From Deltaproteobacteria bacterium (lineage in GTDB: Bacteria; Desulfobacterota; Binatia; UBA9968), in assembly GCA_023250495.1 (NCBI GenBank), contig JAHFAP010000082.1, positions 1 to 11,927 on the forward strand: DNA of 11,927 nucleotides, in the 5' to 3' direction. The notes beneath the pieces are model-generated. The model made no database searches and had not been told where the DNA came from. It saw only the letters and a program-made list of their open reading frames with translations. Made by a program: the position numbers and the translations under genes. This document shows positions 6,140 through 11,927 of this stretch, one piece after another; positions within the stretch are counted from its first letter, which is position 1; the number at the start of each line of letters is the position of its first letter.

Positions 6140-7597
6140 ATGAGTAGTGGAAACAAATTGAGTCGGCGTGGATTTCTGGGAGCGCTAACCGCGCTAGGAT
6201 CGGTTAGCCTGGCGGCGTGCGCAACGAGCACGAGGCAGGCATCAAGACTGTGGGCGGCGGATCGTACATCGGGACAGCTCCCGCCGCGCGGTGAATTCGT
6301 CGTGCGCAACGCCTACATAGTCACCATGGATCCGAAATTGGGTGATATACCTCGTGGCGACGTCCACGTGCGCAACGGCGCTCTTGTCGCCGTCGGTCCC
6401 AACCTCGCCGCGCCTGGCGCGGAGGAAATTGATGGCAGCAACCGGATCGCCTTACCCGGCTTCATCGATACCCACTTTCATCTCTGGGGTAGCTTCGCCC
6501 GCGGCATAGTGGCCGACGGCGACTTCGACTACTTCCCGGTCATGAGCCGCATCGGCCCCCAGATGACGCCTGATGACGCATACAACAGCGCCAAGCTGGG
6601 AATCGCTGAGGCGCTTAACTCAGGACTCACGACCATTCACGACTGGTCGCACAATATCATCACGGGCGCGTACGCGGACGCCGATTTGCGCGCGCTTCGC
6701 GATGTCGGTATCCGCTCGCGTTTCTCTTACGGCTACAGCCGCAACTTACAGCTAAAGCCTGAGCAAACGGCCGACTTGGCCGATATCGCGCGAGTAAAGC
6801 GCGAATGGTTCGGTTCATCCAACGATGGCCTTTTAACCATGGGTTTCGCGTCGCGCGGCCCAGGCGACACGCCGCCGCAGGTGTACCGACAGGAATGGGA
6901 GAATGCACGCAGTTTGGGGATACCGATCACTCAGCATGCGGGGCGTTCGATCGCGGAGATCAAGAAATTCCGCCGCATTGAGATGCTGTATGGCGACAAG
7001 CTGCTCGGGCCTGACGTCCAGCTCATTCACACCTACAACGCGTCGCCGCAAGAACGCCAAATGATCGCTGAAACGAAGACTCACGTCAGTATCGCCCCTT
7101 TTACCGCATCCCGTTTGGCGTCCGGACTTCCGTACCTCGGCGACCTTCTCGCCAAAGGCGTGCAGTGCAGTTTGTCCGTGGACACGACCACCGTAGGCGG
7201 CAACGCCGACATGTTTGGCATCATGCGGCTCATGCTGCAACTGAACCACCTGCGCTCAATGAACGTGCTCGAAGTGCAACCGCGGCGTATTTTAGAATTG
7301 GCCACGATCGACGGCGCGAAAGATTTGGGCATCGCCAACCGTGTGGGCTCGCTGACCCCCGGCAGACGCGCGGACCTCATTCTCGTGCGAACCAACGAAT
7401 TAAACACCGCGCCCTTTATCAATCCGGCGCTTCTGCTGGTCCAGCAGGCTCAGCCGGCCAACGTCGACACCGTGGTGATCGACGGGCGCATTCTCAAACA
7501 CAAGGGAGAGCTAATTGCACTTAACGCCGAAGAGGTAATTCGCAAGGCTGCCGAGTCGTTCACGGCGGTACGTAAACGGGCCGGCGGGCCGTATTGA
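6140..7597 (+). CDS. Tat-exported, predicted lipid-anchored amidohydrolase (cytosine deaminase/chlorohydrolase-like)
   Basis: A 485-residue metal-dependent hydrolase of the COG0402 amidohydrolase superfamily, which hydrolyses or deaminates C-N bonds in heterocycles and related compounds. The N-terminus has a twin-arginine motif (SRRGFLG, 8-14) and a lipobox LAAC with Cys27, so folded export and lipid anchoring are predicted. The barrel shows PGFIDTHFH (metal ligands H112, H114), QHAG (H266), LIHTYN (H297) and SVDTT (D348), followed by GNADMFGIMR, the set of a mononuclear Zn/Fe site. The C-terminal part (ATIDGAKDLGIANRVGSLTPGRRADLILV) is the standard small beta domain. The ATG at 6140 has AAGGAG with 7-nt spacing. 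It lies 60 bp after the solute-binding protein gene and is probably co-transcribed with it. The substrate is unknown. Confidence 0.92.
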   Translation: MSSGNKLSRRGFLGALTALGSVSLAACATSTRQASRLWAADRTSGQLPPRGEFVVRNAYIVTMDPKLGDIPRGDVHVRNGALVAVGPNLAAPGAEEIDGSNRIALPGFIDTHFHLWGSFARGIVADGDFDYFPVMSRIGPQMTPDDAYNSAKLGIAEALNSGLTTIHDWSHNIITGAYADADLRALRDVGIRSRFSYGYSRNLQLKPEQTADLADIARVKREWFGSSNDGLLTMGFASRGPGDTPPQVYRQEWENARSLGIPITQHAGRSIAEIKKFRRIEMLYGDKLLGPDVQLIHTYNASPQERQMIAETKTHVSIAPFTASRLASGLPYLGDLLAKGVQCSLSVDTTTVGGNADMFGIMRLMLQLNHLRSMNVLEVQPRRILELATIDGAKDLGIANRVGSLTPGRRADLILVRTNELNTAPFINPALLLVQQAQPANVDTVVIDGRILKHKGELIALNAEEVIRKAAESFTAVRKRAGGPY

Positions 7598-7760
7598 CTA
7601 GGGGAAAGCCCAGGATCAGACTTCTACATCTCGACTATTCTAGCTTCGACTTTCTTGCTGATTCCTAAGTGGGTTCGTTAAGACATTTCGCTTGGAGTTG
7701 CGGGGGTGCGCGTCAAGTGGCATTTTAAGACAGGCATCGTTTTCGATCCGCCGCAAAAAG

Positions 7761-8528
7761 ATGATCGAATCACTTCAGCCCCCACCTCTCTCCGGCCTGG
7801 TTCGCGAGGCTCGCGGCCTCCTCGAGTTGCTGCGTCTTCTGCTTCGCATCCCGACACTCGCGCGCCAACCCCGGGGGCGCGGGGAGCCCGTTCTGGTCCT
7901 GCCGGGCTACGGCGCTGGAGACTTTTCAACGGTCGTGCTCCAGGGCTATTTGCGCTTTCTCGGTTATCGGGTCCGAGGTTTGGGACGCGGGGAGAACTCT
8001 AGAGACGTATCGGAGCGTCTAGCGCGCGTGCTGAAACGTCTGGTCCGTTTCGCTCACAAAGCCCGGCAGGAGGTGCGACTGATCGGCTGGAGCCTGGGAG
8101 GGTATCTTGCTCGAGAGGCGGCGCGCGAGCGCCCCGATCTCGTCCAACAAGTCATCACCCTCGGCACCCCGGTTGTAGGCGGTCCCAAGTACACCGTGGT
8201 GGCTCACAGGTTTCGTCAACGGGGCATCGACATGGACGCGATGGAAGCACAGGTCGAATCGCGCAATCGGATCTCACTCACAACACAGGTAACCGCGATC
8301 TACTCGCGCGTCGATGCCGTCGTCGCATGGGAGGCCTGCATAGACCGTCATGGCTTGAACGTCGAGCACATCGAGGTAGGCACCACTCATTTCGGTTTGG
8401 GCTTCTCTCCAGAGGTTTACCGGATCATCGCGCAGCGGCTCGCCGACGGCGGCGTCGAATCTCCTCAACCATCGCATCACAACGCCGGGCCGATGGCCGG
8501 ACGGCCACGCCGACACAGGAGGAATTAA
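7761..8528 (+). CDS. Alpha/beta hydrolase (lipase/esterase-like)
   Basis: A 255-residue alpha/beta hydrolase. The oxyanion-hole region is VLVLPGYGAGDFST (44-57), the nucleophile elbow is GWSLGG (109-114, Ser111), the acid is probably D185 in YSRVDAVVAW, and the catalytic histidine is H210 in GTTHFGLG; the order and spacing fit a Ser-Asp-His triad. TLGTPVVGG (133-141) is typical of esterases and lipases of the COG1075 kind. No signal peptide is evident, so it is likely cytoplasmic. The Arg-rich C-terminal tail (PRRHRRN) is encoded over the Shine-Dalgarno of the next gene. I chose the ATG at 7761; a TTG at 7692 would add 23 residues without family similarity. The ribosome site is weak for this ATG. 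The 163-bp stretch upstream (7598-7760) shows no convincing promoter or terminator. Confidence 0.87.
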   Translation: MIESLQPPPLSGLVREARGLLELLRLLLRIPTLARQPRGRGEPVLVLPGYGAGDFSTVVLQGYLRFLGYRVRGLGRGENSRDVSERLARVLKRLVRFAHKARQEVRLIGWSLGGYLAREAARERPDLVQQVITLGTPVVGGPKYTVVAHRFRQRGIDMDAMEAQVESRNRISLTTQVTAIYSRVDAVVAWEACIDRHGLNVEHIEVGTTHFGLGFSPEVYRIIAQRLADGGVESPQPSHHNAGPMAGRPRRHRRN

Positions 8529-8530
8529 TC

Positions 8531-9427
8531 ATGAGCGTCAAGACCATTGCGCTGCTGCATCCAGGCAATATGGGCGTCACCATCGGCGCGGCCGCCGCTA
8601 CGAGCGGCGCCCGAGTCATCTGGGCCTCGCATCAACGCAGCAAGGCAACCCAAGATCGCGCTCGTCAGGCCGGCCTGGTTGACGTGGAGAATCTAGGCAA
8701 TGCGGTCCAGGCGAGCGATGTCGTTCTTTCCGTCTGCCCGCCGCATGCCGCCCTGGAGCTCGCCCGAAGCGTGGCGGAGCACAACTTCAGCGGCATCTAT
8801 GTGGACGCCAACGCGGTTTCTCGAGCCACGGCAGAGCAAATCGGCGAGACAGTGGTCAAAGCCGGGGCGAGTTTCGTGGATGGCGGCATCATCGGGTCGC
8901 CCGTCAAACGAGCGGGGACGACCCGTCTTTATCTCTCCGGGGCCCGCGCCCCGGAAGTGGCCGATCTGTTTTCCGCGAGCATGCTCGATGCCAGGGCCAT
9001 CGGCGATAAGCCCGGTTCCGCTTCCGCTCTCAAGGTCGCGTATGCCGCCTGGACCAAATGCAGCGATGCCCTCATCCTGGCGATCCGCGCGCTCGCGGCG
9101 ATTGAAGGAGTCGACAAAGCTCTGCTCGAAGAATGGGCTCTTTCCCAGCCCGACCTTGAGCGCCGGAGCATCCAGGCCGCCGCGGTCGCAGCGCCCAAGG
9201 CGTGGCGGTTCGTGGGCGAGATGAGAGAGATCGCGGCAACCTTCGAGGCCGCCGGCCTGCCGTCAGGCTTTCACGATGCGGCCACTGATATCTATGAGCG
9301 ACTCGCACCCTTCAAGAATTGCACGGATCCATCTCCTACTGTCGCGGCCATCGTCGACACGCTCTGTGCGTCGTCCGAGAAACGCCGCCGGTCTTTCAGC
9401 TCGACGCGAACAGGAGTGCGCGAATGA
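8531..9427 (+). CDS. NAD(P)-dependent oxidoreductase with DUF1932 domain (6-phosphogluconate/3-hydroxyisobutyrate dehydrogenase-like)
   Basis: A 298-residue member of the beta-hydroxyacid dehydrogenase superfamily. The N-terminal Rossmann fold opens with TIALLHPGNMGVTIG; the dinucleotide motif is HPGNMG (10-15), in which the usual first glycine is histidine, a variant I recall from DUF1932-type members. SVCPPHAA (67-74) follows, and DGGIIGSP (117-124) matches the substrate-binding DGxxSG region. The proposed catalytic lysine is K168 in SASALKVAYAAWTK. The C-terminal helical part resembles DUF1932 (PF09130). The reaction is probably NAD(P)-dependent oxidation of a hydroxyacid; the substrate is unknown. 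The ATG at 8531 starts 2 bp after the hydrolase stop, with AGGAGG at 8517-8522 inside the hydrolase gene, indicating coupled translation. The frame is open further upstream but lacks family features there. Confidence 0.88.
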   Translation: MSVKTIALLHPGNMGVTIGAAAATSGARVIWASHQRSKATQDRARQAGLVDVENLGNAVQASDVVLSVCPPHAALELARSVAEHNFSGIYVDANAVSRATAEQIGETVVKAGASFVDGGIIGSPVKRAGTTRLYLSGARAPEVADLFSASMLDARAIGDKPGSASALKVAYAAWTKCSDALILAIRALAAIEGVDKALLEEWALSQPDLERRSIQAAAVAAPKAWRFVGEMREIAATFEAAGLPSGFHDAATDIYERLAPFKNCTDPSPTVAAIVDTLCASSEKRRRSFSSTRTGVRE

Positions 9428-10830
9428 AGCTTTCAGCGCTGCTTGCTCCATGTCTTCTGGTGATCACCATCGCCGCTGTAACGCCTGCGTATTCTCAGCT
9501 GCTCTCGCCACGGCAGCAGCTTGCCCGCGACATCTACAAGGAACTCATCGAGATCAACACCACCGACTCGGTCGGCAACACGACGGTCGCCGCGGAGGCG
9601 ATGGCAAAGCGGCTGAAGGATGGGGGCTTTTCGGCGAACGATCTTCGTGTATTGGGGCCTGATCCGCGCAAAGGGAATCTCGTGGCCCGCTTGCGCGGCA
9701 CCGGCGCCCGCAAACCGATCCTGCTGCTCGCTCATATCGATGTGGTCGAGGTCAACCGCGATGAGTGGTCGGTCGATCCGTTCAAGTTCCTCGAGCAGGG
9801 CGGCTACTTTTACGGCCGTGGCACGTCGGACGATAAGGCGATGGCGGCAATTTTCGTCGCCAACCTCATCCGCTATAAACAGGAGGGCTTTGTTCCGGAG
9901 CGCGACATCATCGTCGCGCTGACCGCAGACGAAGAGCTGCTGGACGTTCCCACCAACGGCGTTGACTGGCTGCTGAAGAACCACCGCGACCTCATCGACG
10001 GGGAGCTCGCGCTCAACGAGGGCGGCGGCGTCGCTCTCAAGAACGGCAAGCCTTTCCTGAGTCGAGTTCAAGCGAGCGAAAAGGTCTCCGTGACCTATCG
10101 GCTCGAAGTGAAAAATCCCGGCGGCCACAGCGCGGCGCCGAGCAAGGATAACGCGATCTACCATCTTGCCGAAGGGCTCGCTCGATTGGCCAAATACGAT
10201 TTCCCCGCGAAGCTCAACGAGGCGACCCGTCGTTTCTTCGAGCGCACGGCGGGGCTTGAAAGCGGCCAGGACGCGGCGGACATGCGGGCTATTTTACGCG
10301 ATCCTCCCGACGCCGCAGCCGTGGCGCGGTTGTCGGCCACGCCGGCGTATAACGCGCAACTCAGGACGACCTGCGTCGCGACGCGGTTGGACGCAGGACA
10401 GGCGGACAACGCGCTGCCGCAAAGCGCCCGTGCGGTCGTGAACTGCAGGGTGCTGCCGGGCGAATCGGTGCCGCATGTTTACCAGACGCTGGTCAAGCTC
10501 TTAGCCGATGACAAGATTACGGTGACGCAGGTCGGAGGTTTCACGCTGAGCCCGCCGTCGCCGCTTAAGCAAGAAATCATTCAGTCCATCGAGCGGCTCA
10601 CGGCGGAGTTCTGGCCGGGCATCCCGGTTGTGCCTGTCATGTCCACGGGCGCGACCGACTCACGTTTTCTGCGCAACGCCGGCATCGCCACGTACGGCCA
10701 CTCCGGTCTCGCCGGCGAGATGTTCGACAACCGCGCCCACGGGAAGGACGAGCGCCTCCTGGTAAAATCGTTTTTCGACGGCCAAGAATACCTGTATCGT
10801 CTGGTGAAAGCCCTCTCGTCGCCGAAGTAG
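9424..10830 (+). CDS. Secreted M20 family zinc metallopeptidase
   Basis: A 468-residue M20/M25/M40 peptidase. A Sec signal peptide (MKLSALLAPCLLVITIAAV, cleavage near AYSQ at about 24) predicts periplasmic location. The metal centre is complete: H104 and D106 in LLLAHIDVVE, bridging D136 in GRGTSDDK, general base E170 and ligand E171 in TADEE, E199 in NEGGG, and H439 in NRAHGKDE. The dimerisation domain has the GGHS motif (H235). Such enzymes cleave peptides, N-acyl amino acids or carbamoyl compounds; the exact substrate is unknown. The ATG at 9424 overlaps the oxidoreductase stop (ATGA) and has AGGAG 7 nt upstream, so it is translationally coupled. The frame is open back to 9319 in the preceding gene, but the signal peptide fixes the start. 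It ends 16 bp from the convergent pseudouridine synthase gene, with no terminator hairpin visible between. Confidence 0.92.
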   Translation: MKLSALLAPCLLVITIAAVTPAYSQLLSPRQQLARDIYKELIEINTTDSVGNTTVAAEAMAKRLKDGGFSANDLRVLGPDPRKGNLVARLRGTGARKPILLLAHIDVVEVNRDEWSVDPFKFLEQGGYFYGRGTSDDKAMAAIFVANLIRYKQEGFVPERDIIVALTADEELLDVPTNGVDWLLKNHRDLIDGELALNEGGGVALKNGKPFLSRVQASEKVSVTYRLEVKNPGGHSAAPSKDNAIYHLAEGLARLAKYDFPAKLNEATRRFFERTAGLESGQDAADMRAILRDPPDAAAVARLSATPAYNAQLRTTCVATRLDAGQADNALPQSARAVVNCRVLPGESVPHVYQTLVKLLADDKITVTQVGGFTLSPPSPLKQEIIQSIERLTAEFWPGIPVVPVMSTGATDSRFLRNAGIATYGHSGLAGEMFDNRAHGKDERLLVKSFFDGQEYLYRLVKALSSPK

Positions 10831-10846
10831 CGTAACTGCTTTGTTG

Positions 10847-11725
10847 TCAGCGAGGCTGGATCGACCTTAGAGTGTTTTCCAGATCCTCCGGCATCCGCGC
10901 CGTCCATTTGCATTTTTTCCCACGGTAGTCGAAAGCAACCATCGCTGCATGAAGAAACTGCCGCTTCAGGCCGTACATTTTTCGGAATTGCTTGTTGAAA
11001 GCGAAGTCGCCGTGCTCGTCGTCCATTACCACCGGACGGCCGAGCTTGGCGAAGTGAAGGCGGATCTGGTGCATCCGGCCGGTCTCGATTTTTACTCGCG
11101 CCAGGGTCGTGTCGGAAAATTCCTTCTCAACTCTGTAATGGGTCACGGCTGAGGCGGGCTGACCGTCCCGCCCGGGGAGCGGGAAATCAATCGTGCCGTT
11201 CTTGGGATAAAGCTTCCCCGCCACCAGGGCGAGGTACTCCTTGTCAACTTCACCTTGCTCAAAGAGCTTTTCTAACTGCTCGGCTACTTTCTGCTCTTTC
11301 GCTACGACGAGAAGGCCTGACGTTTCCTTGTCAATCCGGTGCACGAGCTTCGGAATGACACCCTGTGGACGATACGCTGCTTCCAACATCCCCAGGACGG
11401 AGTTGCGCTTCGGGATTCTTTTTCCCTCGTGAACCGCGATTCCTGCGGGTTTGTTCAGAACTATGAGTTCTTCATCTTCGAAGAGAATCTCGAAGGGAAA
11501 GTCGCGCGACGATTTCGAGGTTTCCTTGCGCTTCTCAAACGGAATATAAAGCTGGATGCGGTCTCCGGGGTGGGCTAGCCCTTCCGGGCCGGAGCGGTTT
11601 CCATTGAGCCTCACGCCATTTTTGCGGAAGAGCTTCCTTACGTATCCAATGTTAAAGCGCTTCTTGAGGAAGTTTTCCAGGCTTTTCGTCTGCTCGGTCG
11701 GCGGGACGACGATCTCCCAGGGCAT
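10847..11725 (-). CDS. RluA-family 23S rRNA/tRNA pseudouridine synthase (RluC/RluD-like)
   Basis: A 292-residue pseudouridine synthase. An N-terminal S4 RNA-binding domain (about 14-60, KSLENFLKKRFNIGYVRKLF...GVRLNG) is followed by the catalytic domain with NKPAG (91-95), HRIDKETSGLLVVAK (129-143, catalytic D132) and ETGRMHQIRLH (214-224). The enzyme converts specific uridines in structured RNA to pseudouridine, usually in 23S rRNA for members with an S4 domain. The ATG at 11725 is used; an in-frame TTG at 11761 would add 12 residues but has no ribosome site. That TTG is part of a TTGACG that could act as a -35 element with TATGAG downstream, which would make the mRNA nearly leaderless (speculative). 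It is convergent with the M20 gene and divergent from the chorismate mutase-domain gene. Confidence 0.93.
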   Translation of the reverse strand: MPWEIVVPPTEQTKSLENFLKKRFNIGYVRKLFRKNGVRLNGNRSGPEGLAHPGDRIQLYIPFEKRKETSKSSRDFPFEILFEDEELIVLNKPAGIAVHEGKRIPKRNSVLGMLEAAYRPQGVIPKLVHRIDKETSGLLVVAKEQKVAEQLEKLFEQGEVDKEYLALVAGKLYPKNGTIDFPLPGRDGQPASAVTHYRVEKEFSDTTLARVKIETGRMHQIRLHFAKLGRPVVMDDEHGDFAFNKQFRKMYGLKRQFLHAAMVAFDYRGKKCKWTARMPEDLENTLRSIQPR

Positions 11726-11774
11726 AGCCAACTCATACAGGCCTCTTCCGGCCTTCGTCAAGGGTGGACAATAT

Positions 11775-11803
11775 TTGCAATTTCCCTGAGCTTAAGCTAG
11801 GTT
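11775..11803 (+). promoter_or_regulatory. Weak candidate promoter for the chorismate mutase-domain gene
   Basis: TTGCAA (11775-11780), a 17-nt spacer and TAGGTT (11798-11803) lie in the 124-bp divergent region between the pseudouridine synthase and chorismate mutase genes. The spacing is ideal but both hexamers match consensus only partly. Confidence 0.2.
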
Positions 11804-11849
11804 AGATCATTTCGGGGATGAATTTCTATGTGTCCGGGTGAGGTCCTCC

Positions 11850-11927
11850 TTGAGCCGTAAAGAGTCGGTCGATGCGCTCAGAAAAAAGATCGATCAAGTC
11901 GATGAAAAAATCGTAGAGCTGCTGAAC
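11850..11927 (+). CDS. Chorismate mutase-domain protein, N-terminus (probably P-protein PheA), runs off right edge
   Basis: The last 26 codons read LSRKESVDALRKKIDQVDEKIVELLN. DALRKKIDQVDEKIVELLN is the first helix of an AroQ-type chorismate mutase, including the conserved R..ID..D..I..LL pattern with the active-site arginine (R11). Chorismate mutase converts chorismate to prephenate; in many bacteria this domain is the N-terminal part of bifunctional PheA (with prephenate dehydratase), but fusion to DAHP synthase or a stand-alone enzyme cannot be excluded here. There is no in-frame ATG: the start is probably TTG at 11850 (GAGG 6 nt upstream) or GTG at 11838 (no ribosome site). The frame is closed upstream by TAA at 11793-11795. 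Confidence 0.85.
   Translation, partial: MSRKESVDALRKKIDQVDEKIVELLN

Noticed and set aside
9433..10164. A 243-codon minus-strand open frame opposite the M20 peptidase
   Set aside because: The plus strand here encodes the full M20 metal site, and the minus frame is a complementary shadow with no recognisable domain.

Overview
The window is a GC-rich bacterial chromosomal segment, probably from an uncultured soil or sediment lineage. Three things suggest this: stand-alone ABC_sub_bind and NMT1/THI5-like solute-binding proteins, a CO-dehydrogenase-family molybdenum hydroxylase, and several short intergenic repeat families of the kind common in metagenome-derived genomes (Binatota/Deltaproteobacteria, Rokubacteria/Methylomirabilota, Tectomicrobia). 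The taxonomic placement is inference; there is no marker gene that settles it.

Left half (1-4684, minus strand). A molybdenum hydroxylase operon reads right to left: 2Fe-2S subunit (4684-4199), FAD subunit (4108-3239), two paralogous periplasmic ABC_sub_bind proteins (3115-2120 and 2077-1094), then the molybdopterin subunit (955 to beyond the left edge). The S-M-L order resembles form II CO-dehydrogenase-like hydroxylases of unknown substrate, but two transport-type genes separate M from L. Every junction of this operon carries repeat DNA: an interlocked palindrome, a pair of CCCTCTCCC hairpin elements, 7-bp tandem repeats, and a 28-bp imperfect inverted repeat.

Middle (4685-7597). The divergent intergenic region holds a candidate promoter in each direction and what looks like the degraded C-terminal end of an amidohydrolase on the minus strand. 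On the plus strand follow an NMT1/THI5-like solute-binding protein and a predicted Tat-exported, lipid-anchored amidohydrolase of the cytosine-deaminase/chlorohydrolase type.

Right half (7761-10830, plus strand). A tight operon encodes an alpha/beta hydrolase, a DUF1932-type NAD(P)-dependent oxidoreductase (2-bp gap, Shine-Dalgarno inside the hydrolase 3' end) and a secreted M20 metallopeptidase (ATGA overlap). A convergent RluA-type pseudouridine synthase (11725-10847) and the first 26 codons of a chorismate mutase-domain protein (from about 11850) are housekeeping genes at the right edge.

Taken together, 1-10830 looks like an accessory catabolic region: periplasmic capture of an unknown organic compound, hydrolysis of amide/ester bonds, and oxidation by a molybdenum hydroxylase and an NAD(P)-dependent dehydrogenase. 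The substrate cannot be read from the sequence. I see no RNA genes, CRISPR array, insertion sequence or phage genes.
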